DNA of 64,000 nucleotides from the NCBI RefSeq assembly GCF_963678635.1, contig NC_087066.1:44439624-44503623 (forward strand), written 5' to 3'. The translations under genes were made by a program, and so were the position numbers. The notes beneath the pieces are model-generated. The model worked only from the letters and a program-made list of their open reading frames with translations. It was not told the DNA's origin and did no database searches. Of this stretch, positions 23,657-36,200 are shown in pieces (within the stretch, counting starts at the first letter, position 1; each line of letters begins with the position of its first letter). Source of the DNA: Symsagittifera roscoffensis. Taxonomy: Eukaryota > Xenacoelomorpha > Acoela > Convolutidae.

Positions 23657-23851
23657 ATGTCACAAAGATTTGAGCCTGGTCGAAGAAAGTCGACGGCAGA
23701 CATCATTGAACCACAGATTCCAGAAATGGCAAGCTTTGAACCATATCGTCAATATATAATTCGACCACTCCAAGAACCCGGCTGCCTTAGCTCCATTTTA
23801 CATCCTAAAACTTTTCAAAAGGCATCGATCCTTGACGCCAATATGAACTAA
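23657..23851 (+). CDS. Short unrecognised frame, possible exon
   Basis: A 64-codon ATG frame with balanced composition, MSQRFEPGRRKSTADIIEPQ at its start. Unlike its surroundings it is not homopolymer-rich. No domain, signal peptide or membrane segment. It may be an exon of an unseen gene or part of an old repeat. Confidence 0.2.
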   Translation: MSQRFEPGRRKSTADIIEPQIPEMASFEPYRQYIIRPLQEPGCLSSILHPKTFQKASILDANMN

Positions 23852-24275
23852 TTTGAGGCAAAGCACAGATCTAAAACGCGTTATATTTCAAAACGTTTGC
23901 CAAAATAGGGTGTTTACAGAGTTTTGGCTGAAAATCAATTTGATTCAAACAATCAAAGAGTCAACACATTCGAAAATTGCTTGACAATCCCTTTCGGCGC
24001 AATCCTAAATCCGCTCCGGGTCTTACAATTCTGGGCTTCGACGCACTCGTTTCATTCAGAGAATTTTCAAAAATTACATGTCGAATCTCTTTATCAACGT
24101 CTCAGCACTATCAATGGCAGCGGGCAATAACCAGTAGATCTCTAACCGTTCTATATTTTTGCAACATTTTTTGGTGCTACAAGAGTCACAGAAAGCAGAT
24201 CAAATACTTGCTTTGATTTTTATCTTCACATTTCGCAATACTTCATTCATTGTAGTCTTGAATCCAATAAACACA

Positions 24276-27200
24276 ATGACGTCATCATCTGCCTCTCGTA
24301 GAATGAGACCCTCGTTGTATTATGATGAAAGCGAGATGACCTTGAAACCCAATTCTGTTAAGGGCAAGTATGGTCACATGCTCACTGAGCCACGTCACAG
24401 GGACAGCTTCTCAAGGTAATTATGTAGCGGATTTAGGGTGGTGCATCTTTTAAATTGGGGTTCTTTTGTTTTGAGAGAGCTTGGAAAATCAATATTTTGG
24501 TCGATCTAGAAAACAGGTCAAGCAATTTCATACAAATTGTTTTAAATTCACTTCCTCCTCTCAAAAAAGTCCTAGAACCACGCCTGAATGACGTCATTTC
24601 TTGGTTCAATAACAGTGAATGGCAACCATTTCATCGAAAATCTTAATTTTTTGAATCTCAAATGCCATTTTTTATATTATGGAGTAAAATATAACTAAAT
24701 GCCATTTTTTATATTACGGAGTAAAATATAAACCTGATATCAGGAGTAGATATCAGGAGTCGATAATAAATAAAATAATATGCAAAAAAATTGCTTGCAA
24801 AAATTTGACCCTGGAGTCAGGAAGTCTTAATGATACTTTTTGTGAAATCTCTAGGATGTGATCAAGAAGCTAGACTCTCAATAAATAATTCAAATGGGTC
24901 TTTATTGTCGACATAAATAGATATGAATGATAAGCCAGAAACAAATGACCAATAAATGAACGTTCTCCGATTTCCTTTTCTATCACTCAAAAATTGTCTG
25001 ACCGACTAGCAATTTCGATCAATTTGTGAGCCAGTAATCGAATTTCGTCTTTCTAATCTTTTAGCAGTGCAGATCGTCAGTCCACGAGACAATCAACTCA
25101 GTATGAAACACTTCAGGGCAACGACAACTAATGGACTTTTTAAAATAAGAATGCAATTTTTTTGGTCGAAACTGTTGACACAGTGTCCTAAAACACCATT
25201 TTGGGTCTGTTCTTTAAAGCAATTCAAATTGTATTTTTGATTGAGCAGAGCTCAGAAAATCTTTTTGGTTGATCTAAAAAAACAGTCGGCAAAAAACTTC
25301 CAACCCTACCCCAACCTTATTCGAGAAAATATCCTAGATCCGCCCTTTCGTCAATGCTCAACGATAGCTGAGTCATCTCTTATAAAAATAATTTTGCCAC
25401 ATTCCCCCCTACACGCTCTCCTTGCTACTCTAGACCTTTCAGAGACTTTTGATATGGTGTGTTATCGCACACTCGTGGAAATCTTTCATGACACCGCTCG
25501 CATGAGCCCTAATGGGCTGGCTCTGGTTCAGCAACTATTTAAATGGGCGTCAAGCCACCACTTGCTTTCGCGAACAGACATCCCCATATAAAAGTTCACC
25601 GTGGAGTTCTCCAGGGTTCGTTCTTATCACCCACTTTTTATTTATTTTAGCATAAGAACTCTTGTCTTTGAAATTAAGTTATAAAAATAACTAGAAGCTC
25701 TTGCCTTGTCCTGAATGTGGTCGTTGTTCTTGTGCTTTGAGTGCCGCTCCTTCGTCTGTTCGCACGGACACTCTGGTGCCGAATCTGAGTGAGATAGTGA
25801 CGTACACTCATTACAACCAGGACCTCGACGACACTCACAGACGAACCGAGAGAAACAATCTCAGTATGAGCTGCAAACCTGAACTATTTATTTCCTCGCT
25901 CTCGTTTTCTTATCCTCCTCACACAACTTCGATTTTAACCATAAAACTTTGTTCGCACTTAAGACTATTACAAAATGACCTTTTAATACCGATAATTTAC
26001 TCATCTCAAACACATATGGTTTCCATAAAGCAAGTTTGGTTAAATCATAAACATTAATAGTGTCATATGAAGTTTAGCCCCATACAGGGAACCGGCTGTC
26101 GAACGTTTCCTTTATTTTTGTAAATTTGACGAAGCGTCAGCGAATATTGTCTGTTTTCTCAAAAAAAAGCTCAAAAATCGAAAATGAAGTAATGCAAGAT
26201 TACGAAACGGCTAAATTCAAAAAAAAAAGATTTTTTAAGAACCACTTAAGATTCTAGGTATAAAACGGCCGAAAATTTTTCTTTCTTTTAAATCGGTCAT
26301 CTTTTTTTGTCGTCTCTTACGTGTGAGTTTGATGTGTCTTTTGTCTCTGTTGTTACCTGTTTAGTTCTGCAAGTCGTGATTCTGATAGTGAGTTTCTGCT
26401 ACTGGGTAGTGTGTTGGGTGGCCCTGGTCAGCTGGTATCTGCTTGTGCATGGTAGCTACTACCTCTCACACCTAGTAGGAGTAAACATCGCCACAGCATC
26501 AATAGTCTCTGTCGGAGCTGGTTAGCAAGGTCCTACAGTCGGGATCAAACTAACATCCCTACCCCTTAAAATCATTTGCCTAATTGTTGTGACAAACTTA
26601 TGAAATAGTTTCAGAGATGTTGTACCACAAACAAATCATATCAAGGAATCAGTCGAAACAGGGATTGAAGAAGAGGCGCATAGTCTTCTTTTCCAAAAAC
26701 TACTTAAAATAATCGAGCTTGAACAACGGAAACTATTAATTCTAGAAAACGAATTAGGTCAAGCGGAAAAGAAAAATGTTGGAAATGCCACGAAATATAG
26801 CCATTTTGTTAGAAATATAGCCATTTTGTTGGAAATATAGCCATTTTGTTGGAAATATAGCCATTTTTCACTCTCTGAATTAATAAGTGTCCCTATTGAT
26901 AGTAATTGTTAAATTCATATTTCTTGCAGTTTGAGATATATAGTGGAGAAGGAAAGGACGGCTGAAGAACTTCAGAAATTCAGGACATTTTCCCATCATA
27001 GTCGAAGATGGCCTAGCCCGTAAAGACCTCAATGTAAAAGCAGAAGCAAAAAATTGTGTCGTATCTGTCTACACACAAAATGTATACGCCTCAATTCAAA
27101 TTGTTTTTCAGAAAACCCTGTTTAAATGAATAAATTTATGAAGCTTAAATATTTCCTTACATAATTTAACGAGGAATGTCGGAAAAAATTTATGACGGAA

Positions 27201-30200
27201 ACCAACACTACTGTTTATTATTGATCATCGGCCGAGACAAGTGAAACTCCTAAAACATCAAAACCGCTGCAAAAAAAACCATAAATCGAAGGAAGCGTTT
27301 TGTGACCAAAAAGAAAATTCATGCTATAGAAAAAACAAATAAAAAATCTAGCTTATGACATTTCAAATGACCTTGTGATAGCCAATGTTCATGCAACTCA
27401 AGCTGCTTTTGAAATTGTTGGAAACTGATCTCTTCATATCAAATTTCCTTTAATATGAATCCGATCGAAAATGGATCCAAAAATGGATCACATTTCAAAC
27501 AAAAATCTACTTTTATTTTATCTGCTTCTCATTAAAGCTAGTTCACTTAACATTTATGTTAACGACTTGGTTGTAACTCCGCCATCATTATAAGCAAAAC
27601 TGAAACATGGTTAAATACCCAAGATGGTCCCAACTTGTTACGTTTAAAAATAAAGGATCAATATTGAGTTATGTTTTGTGATTTTAGATACCTTTCTCGA
27701 ATGATGATCATCTTAAATATGTGTAAATTATTTGAATATAATGAACTCATAAGGTTTTGAATCTTTTGTCAGAGAGGCAAACCGAGTGAATGCATGACAT
27801 ATAACGGTTCAGGTCGCTTTGCAGTGAAGATTGAAAATCCTTGAGCATCAAGAGTTTTCATACTTATCCCATTTTCTAAGTTTTGCAATAAAATGCAATT
27901 TGGAAAAGGGCCATAAATTTTACCGGATACGTTATTCTTAAAACTATCTGATCAGTTGGAAAATTTTCTGTTTTTGCTCAAATATCTTTCATAAGTTTTC
28001 AAAATGACTATTAAAAATAAAAATTTTGGCAAATTGTAAATTTTCAAAGCACACTCAGCAAAAATTTATCTATTTTTTTAGCGGAAACATAAAATGATCA
28101 AGTTGTCTCTATTCTTCTAATCGAACAGAACACTTGAAAACGAATTGAAATTATTACGACTGTGTGAACGTTAAAAAATACTGAAAAAATTAATTCAAGC
28201 AAGCGAGACAAAACGTAGTAAAAGATATAAACAGCAACAAAGACGCTTTGTTTTCAGAAATTCAAAAATTTATTTTGATCAAAACATTAAAAACAGTTAG
28301 AGGAAAACAATCGAATGCATTCACAATTCTCAGTATTTTCTTATGCGACAACCCCAGAGGTCGTTTTTCTCGTTTAACTGTTGTTAAACCATTCAAACAG
28401 TTTTTTATCAGCATGGACTGAACCATTCAAGAACACATGATTTATCAATGTCTCAGGGAAGCGAGACAAAACCTAGGAAGACAAATTAAAACAAGAAAAA
28501 AAAACGTTTTGTTTTAACAAACTCAAAAACTTTTTTGATCAAAGTAATCAGAATAATTAGAAGAAAACGATCGAATTCATATACAATTCTCAGTTTTTTC
28601 TTATGCGACAACCCCAGATGTCGTTTTTCTCGTTTAACTGTTGTTGAACCATTCAATCAATTCTTTGTCAGCATGGGTTTAACCATTCAAGAAAACATGA
28701 TTTATCAATGTCGCATATTTTCTTCTGAAATAGTTTTTTTTCTGTTGCAGAGTTTGTCTTCTCTCGAAACTTTTGTAAGCGTAGGCAACTTACCGGCATA
28801 AACGTTTTTGGCAACGAGAATTCAAAAAACCGATTAATCCAAATATCAGCCTCGATAGTTTTACCAATTGCACCCAAAATAAGGAATCTAACTTTTCAAG
28901 TAGGCAAATTTCTTATTTAATAGTCAAAATATTAAGTTTGTCATTGCTCAAAAGTAGCTTAAAAAATAAATCAGCTATTGGCCAATAGCATTACTGTTTT
29001 GGCGATGCTTTGAGCAGGATGTATGAACGCGTTATGAACAAAAGAGTGTAATTATTGTTTGAGAAGTTTTTTTAAGCCTCATGTTTTTGGTTTCAAGAAA
29101 CAACGGTCTAATAAGTGACTGTGCTGAGGTTACTGAAAGAATAGGGTATGAAAAAAACATGGCAAAAATTAATTTTTTTTGGATCAGAAAAAAGAGTTTG
29201 ATATTAATGGTTGTAACTTGCTCATTGAAAATTAAATCGTTTTTTGATTAAGTAGCACAGCTCCAAATTGGCTAGTTTGTTATCTAAGAACGCATCAATA
29301 GAATGTAGAAATAGGCGGGAAACGTGGTTCATGCAAGCACATGAGCGGAGTGCCACAGGACTCAAAATAATGTCCTGCGTTGCTCCTCTTCTCGTTGAAT
29401 GATCTTCCGAGAATGTGCTTTTTTGCAAACGATACAAGTTTAAATGGCACTGGGATGCACTGTTTCAGAAACAGCAATGAGCCTTACGAAATTTTAAATA
29501 TTCGGTTAAATGCTAACAAGTTTGGCTTAAATATAGGTAAAACAGTGCAACTGAAAAGAGGATTGAGTGCTGCAATACAAATCAACCATTTACTATCATT
29601 CATGAAGCTGTTGAAGTTGCTTCTTTTCGCAAGTATAAAGGGATTAGATTAAACTCGGGGTTATCTTTTCAAACAAAATTTCAACATGTTTCAAAAAATG
29701 TAACAGCTCAAATTCAGTTTTCAGAAATTCTGCAAAAATGCTAGAAATTTTATTTAATCTATGATCTTTAATTTTTCAATTTGCTCATTTTTGTACTAAT
29801 GTCGACAAATGATTTTCATTTGGAAAATAATCTAAATAATGTTCTCGTTTTTGAACACCAAAAGATCCCTTCAAACTGATGGGAAAACGTTTCATACTTT
29901 CAAAAGCTATAACGCTGTAAAAGTTGCTCAAATTTAATGATTGTTTACCGCCTAACTCCTCTTTTGTTTTGTGAGCAAGCAAAATGTTTCACACATGAAA
30001 TAAAAATTTTGTGAATTTCTGGTGAATCAGAATAATTTTGATATATAATCACTTGAGCACCTGTGGCGCAGAGGGGGACAAAATGCGCGATTGGAATCTC
30101 AGGGATCATAGGTTTGATTTTCAACGCAAACCAGGAAAATCAAAATAAGTGAACAGGGCTCAAGACTTTTTGGCTTAAATCCAGCAGAGGGATAATAAAA

Positions 30201-33200
30201 ACTCTCAAAGTAAAATTTTAGTAGAACTTGTTTGGAAGAAATTTTTCAAAATAACAAATATGTGTTACCGTCCGTGACGCCGCGTTACAGCGCCTGCCTT
30301 TATCGGCAGATTTTGTGGTAAGATCCCTGTTCTTTTAATTTTGTATACAATTCTTTCCATTTCTTGGAACAATTTTTTTGTAAGAATTTTTTAAATCCCC
30401 ACTGTGTAATATTAGTCAGGGTAGGGTTGCAGCTGATCTCGTTGTCTATCCTTTAAAAATTTTGTGCAGTTATTCTTAAAAAAAATTATGATAATCATTT
30501 CACAATAGTTTTTATTAAACTACTGATGTGTCTGCTTCTTCTTCTTTTTTTCCTTCTCCTTAAACGTTCTAGGGAGGCGCTTTTAAAATTGGCTCGTAGA
30601 AGTTTTCAGCCAAACAGAATCGAGTATTTTGTGCGCAGCGCTTTGCATTTTTCATCTAAAATAATTAATAGGGTAGAGAATCTTAACTTTTTCTCTTTAA
30701 GGGGGAGTATATTGACTTGATTCAAATTCTGTTTGTCTATTCAGAGCCTTATGGTGGAAATATGATTGAAGCAAAAAAAAAGGCATAAACTGGATTTTTC
30801 AAAATGTTTTGAAAGTTTGTCGACTTTTTTTTATTGGGCCCAGCAAATCGATTTTGCCAGAGCTCTAAGGACACTATTCCTATAAAGACTTTACTTGGGC
30901 AAAAATTTTCAGGAAAGCAGACAAATTTGTTTAAAAAAACTGTCAATAATGCTGTTTTTGGGCTCTGTTTTTGAAACTGTAGGCAAAAGTTTGCGATTTT
31001 CCCTCAAGCGCTCTTTCCTTCGCGCGCAAATTTAGTGTATATTGGCGCCGAAGGCGCATTTAGATAAATCTTAGGATTGGTCGGCTGAAATTGGTCGGTC
31101 ATAATAAATACCAAATGGGGGACTATTTGGTTGATGAGATGGTCCAATCCCGGAGGGAAGGGGTGTCCCCCTTCTCCCTTAAGTCCGCTCCTGCATTAGC
31201 CATAAAAAGACTTCATTAGCATCACCACCCCCACGCCCCTCAACCGATAGTCTTAGGGTATCAATAACGAATGTTTGCAAAATTAAAAGAACCGATAGTT
31301 TTTTAAGTTTCTCAAGTTTCTTCTGAAATTGTTTCTGCAGCTGCTCTTGGCGCCCTGGCCTCCGCCATGATGTTCTTCTTCGCCGTGCGTCCATTGAGTG
31401 TTCGGAAAAGTCCCTCGGGGGAGGAGTCCCTCCAGACACTCACTATCCTCCTCGTGTTCTGCATTGGATTCTCCCTCTGTGCTCTGGTGTACTCTGCAAG
31501 TGTCACTGCCATGTTCTTATCAAGACACTCAGCCAATGATGCATCCATCGACGAAGATCAGAGTAGTCTCGCCTACTTTTTCGTATTATTCGATCCTAGT
31601 GGGCAAAATCTAGTAGCCCCCCAGCAGCGAAAAAATCGAATTCCGTTTTTCGTAATTAAGGACGTACAGCTTGCGGAGCAATAACAAAGAAAATGATTTA
31701 GCAGTTTCTTTGATAACCCAAAATGGCTCCGGTTTCCCTGGTGTTTGTTTTTTTGAGCAATTTTTCTTCATTAAAACAACATTAATAGGTTGAATTTCAT
31801 AGTCTGTTTGTTTCAGTTTATGAAAACGATTTTGAAGAAATTATGAAAAAGAGCCTGGCGAATGGTTTCTCGGTAAGTAAAAGCCTTAATAACATCTCGT
31901 AAAAACGCGTCTATTGAGAACAAAACTCTGCTTTTTAGATGGCAATAGTGATAATATGGTAAAAAATCACAATAAGTGGTTCAAAATTAAGTCTCGGGTA
32001 CTTTTAACCTTATGGCAAGCAAATTTTTTCAAAATTTTGACTTCAGAGCAATTCTCAATTTTCCATAAAAATTCTTTCAAAAACTAATATTTAGATCAGG
32101 CGCAGATCTTGGATTTTTCGCCTCCCTTCTCAAATGAGACATATCAAGGGGCGATCTAGAATTTCTTTCGTAGGGGTCGGATTTTTCAGAAATTTTTTAG
32201 GTCGCATAAATTGACTTTTAGAGCTTTTTGAAAACACCATGAAAATTCTAGTTTGAAAGAAATTTCTGTGCCACAAACAAAATTTGTTGGCGGTGTTTTT
32301 AGACGGACGCCCTTCTCAGGAATTCGCCCACCTACCGAATCAAAGGGCCCCATAGTAGTAATTTGAAATATCCAATTTGGCTTCCCAAAAAATTTCTAAA
32401 ATCTTTTTCGGCGCTAATATTTACTAATTTTGAGATGGAATTGCGCGCCAAAAAAACTAATTTCAAGAGGGAAGCGCGCGCGAGTTTCTTTGGCCTGTTT
32501 CAAAACTTTGCATGCGCCGCAGAAAATTTGGTCAAAACAGGGATTTTTTAGTGCTTTTGAGATCTCGGAAAGTCAATTTACTCAATCTAAAAAAAACAAG
32601 GTCGAGAAAAATTTTCGAAAAAAATCCTCCCCCTCGAGGAATTCGAATAGAGTTTACATCAGGAGCGGATTTAGTGGGGGGGGGGGGAGGTGTGCGGGGG
32701 ATGGACGCCCCATCAGAAATTCGACCCTCTGACCAACCAAAGATTCGACCCCCTGACCAACCTTTGACTTTATTTCATGACACCTTTTTTCGGCTGACCA
32801 ATCCTGAAGTATCGACGTACTAATTTTGAAGGGGAGCGCGCGCCGAGAAAGTGCAATTTTTGGGTCAAAATTATATAAACATTGCCTAAAAACGCTTTTT
32901 GGCCTGTTTTTTTTTTCAAAATTATGCCTGCGGCGCTCAATTTATGCCAAATAGGTTTTTTTATACTTTGATCGCTCGGAAAAGTAATTTGGCCGACCTG
33001 AAAAATAAGAGTCAACAAATTTTTCCGAACACTTTTGTAAATCCGCCCTACCTCCTCGAGAAAATCCTGGATCAGCACCTGATTAGAGTTCTTTTTTTTG
33101 GCCCATGAAACAATTTTCAGCCATAGTGAAACGATTGATATGAGCGTAGCCAAAAAAATGAGCGTAGCTGATGTTCTAAAAGCAGGCTGAGCACGGTTAG

Positions 33201-36200
33201 TTTTGTTTCAAGGTAAAACTTTGTTTTTGAGTTCTTATCTTTTTGTTGTTTTCGTTTTCCTGAAAAGATGGAACACAAATTTCATAATTTATTTACTGTT
33301 CTTTGAATGTATAAAAAATAGGTAAGTGACGTATATCTTGACGTGGTTCCGAATTGCCAGTCTTCATTCTTCAAACCATGGGGATCTAAAAACTGAAAAT
33401 TCTTGACTCCCAAAACATTTTCTTGACGTCCATTCGTTTCTTGACTCCCAAAACATTTTCGCTGAAATTTTTACTGCAAAAGATTACGACTGAAATGGTT
33501 TCATACCTCAACTAAAAGGATTACAAAGTTCAGCTGAAAATTTTCAAATCTCTACTGAAAGAGTTTGAAGTACAACTGAAAGGTTTAAGTACGGTATATC
33601 AGTCAACCTCTTTTGGTGGTTAGCTAGGATAGTTGTATTGGAAAAAAACACTGAATAAAGAAATCCAATGATTAGAACAATTAATCAGTAAAATGTTTAA
33701 GTGTTAATTAAACATGTTAATAAAAATGTTTAGCCGAGTTGGTTTTTTAAACGTAAAATTTTTCAAAAAGGTTTTAAAAAATTTCTTTTTTTAAAGTAGG
33801 GCAATTAAGACTGCTCGTACGGGGCTACAACATTGAAATTTCCGAAAGCTCGGTCTAAGGCCCAAAATAGTTTAACAAGGCATCATTTTCTAAGTTTTTA
33901 CAATTTGATCGAACTACGCGTTACTAGTATTTAATATCAAACAATCAGATTTGAGCATTTGGTTTTCTGTTTCCAGTTTGTAAGACAAACAATTTTGGGC
34001 GCAATGAGTAAAAATACTTCAAGTTATAAGTGCTGAATTTTAATTTTTGAGTCGTGTTTTGAATTCGTCTGAACCAATTGAATCGTGTTTTGAACAAATG
34101 AATTTGCCACAATTTATTTTGGAACTTTTTTATGGTGCGGGATAATTCGCCACGCCTAATTAATTCGCGTTAAAATTTCAGCATCAAGCAAAATAGTCTT
34201 AAACTTACTTTGTGAGAGGAAAAATTTGGTTTGTTTTCAAGAAAAAAAGGTTGATAATTCAGAAAATTAATTAACGTTTTTCGTGGTCTAGCAACAGTTG
34301 ACTCAATTGAGTTTTTGTGTACTCTTGTTGATAGTTTTCTTGCTGTACTGCGCATCACTGAAAGTTCGTTGACTTCATTTTTCGTAATGAGCTTAATCAA
34401 AACTTGAATAGTGCTTTCAGATCTGAGACGTGTAGACAGTAACTTCACTAATTCATTTGAATGAAGCTTCTAAGCAAAAAAATTAATTTTCCTTTTTTTA
34501 TTTTAGATTGATTGGTATTAACGTGCTCGTAAGATAGTTCTGAAGTAGCGTTATACTTTTTGATCTGAAAAAAATGATGATTTTCTTTGTGGACGCGTCA
34601 GCTTGGTCGGAAGAAACTTTCTTAACCTATGAATCCGCAAAATTTCAATTTACAAATGTTTCAAATACAAAATTTCAAAAACTAAATCAATGTGTTCATC
34701 GAAATTCAGCTGTTCTTTTATAATAATTCCAATATATCGATTTTTTTTTGCTTTATTGGCCGATCTTCTAAGTGAAATGTTTAGGTATTTGATTTTGTCT
34801 TGTCTGTTTTTGCCAAACATTCAGGCCTAATTTTTTTCTGTATTTCGTGTCAGCTTGTTTTGTTTTAACCATTCTGCTCTTTTTTTTTCAAAGTAACCTA
34901 GTATTCTGCATGCACAGTTTTCAACTGTATACATGTCCTAAGTACCATGTCGTATGTGGGCATTTCTTAATCACAGTGTCGTCTCAGTCGGTATCATTTA
35001 TGAAAATAATGAATAGCAGTGAACCAAGAGTAGATCCTTGAAGAACATCGACGAGAACTTCTCTAAACTTGATTTTGCATGTTAAGTGGCTATATACTAC
35101 TTCTAATGACTCAAATGAGATTCCGATACCTGACCAATTGGTCCTCTTAGTCCATATGACTCGCTTTTATTTCAACAGGAGTAAGTGATCTACTGTTGTT
35201 TCTCACTACAAAAATCTATGCAAAATTTTCCTTTGATCGTTTCTTTTACTTTAGAAAATCCCGCTTGGCTAATTGGTATTAAATACTTAGAATGTATGTA
35301 CTGCACTAGAGTTGGCAAAAAATCAATAAACTTTCTGGCCAGTTTTTTTGCCAACTGTCGAAAAAAGTTCAAGAAAATACTCCACATTCATTTTGAAAAT
35401 CGCAACCGATATTCTTGATTTCCCCCCTTTTCTGTTCAAAATTAAAAGCTGATTTTTCTTAATTTGAGTACTAGTTTTTTTTCATTTTCCCTTTAACTAA
35501 TTTCTTACGTGTTTTAATTTAGGCTTGTTTTTGATACACTGGAACGCAAAGATTAAGATTGTGCACAACAATTAGAACAATTACGTTCGAACAATTTACG
35601 CTCTTCAAATGAAAGTCAATTCTTTTTGTCTCCTTGAGAGTAAATTGACACTTTTCGAACTGTGTGATGTTTCTCAGTTGAACTAGGTCACACCGGTAGC
35701 AGCTTTTTTTTCTATAAATACAATTCAGAGGAAACAGACTTCTGATAAGAGTTTTTTTTGGCGTGTGTTTGGTTTTGGCACAGCTATCAATTCCTGTTAT
35801 CATTTTTGTTTCACTTCTTTCTATTTTAGTTGAGTCGAACTTATTTTGTGTTTTTTAGCATGAATTTGGGAAAGGAGAGCATGTGAGTATAGGAATTTTT
35901 TATTGCTATTTTTCAAATTAATTAAATATTTATTGATATTTTCAAAATTTAGAATTTTTTAGAATAAATTCTGGGACACTGTCCAGTTTCAACTAGGCTG
36001 CTGCGGAGTATACAACCAGCGCGATTGGCACAGCTCAGATTTCTCCAAAAGCTCAGGGTCAGTTTAAACTATCATTATCATGTCATGATCAGGATCTGGA
36101 AATGGCTTAAAACGGCAAACTATCTCTATAATAGGTTGTAGTTACCACGACATGACGGCGCGGCGAAAACTGGGAGCTTAGTTAGCGTTTGTTCCCAATT

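Larger units (their letters stand above)
19191..24275. other. AT-rich region without recognised exons
   Basis: This is intron or intergenic sequence between the tyrosinase exon and the four-transmembrane gene. It holds a long inverted repeat, a copy of a dispersed repeat (about 20280-20700), a fold-back MITE and one short frame, all listed separately. I see nothing in 22200-23650 beyond homopolymer-rich DNA. Confidence 0.5.

Noticed and set aside
26792-26868. Short regularly repeated units resembling a CRISPR array
   Set aside because: The 20-bp units are directly adjacent with no spacers, in an intron of a eukaryotic gene. It is a minisatellite.
30262-30330. Another tRNA-like sequence (CCGCGTTACAGCGCCTGC...)
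   Set aside because: No acceptable A/B box pair at proper spacing could be found on either strand.
31179-31548. Minus-strand frames at 31179-31548
   Set aside because: They are the reverse of exon 3 of the four-transmembrane gene and the neighbouring MITE; the plus strand has the splice sites and hydrophobic helices.
32363-33153. Overlapping 60-127 codon frames in the MITE cluster
   Set aside because: The same peptide fragments recur in other copies of the repeat (51.4, 62.9 kb) and in several frames. They are repeat by-products.
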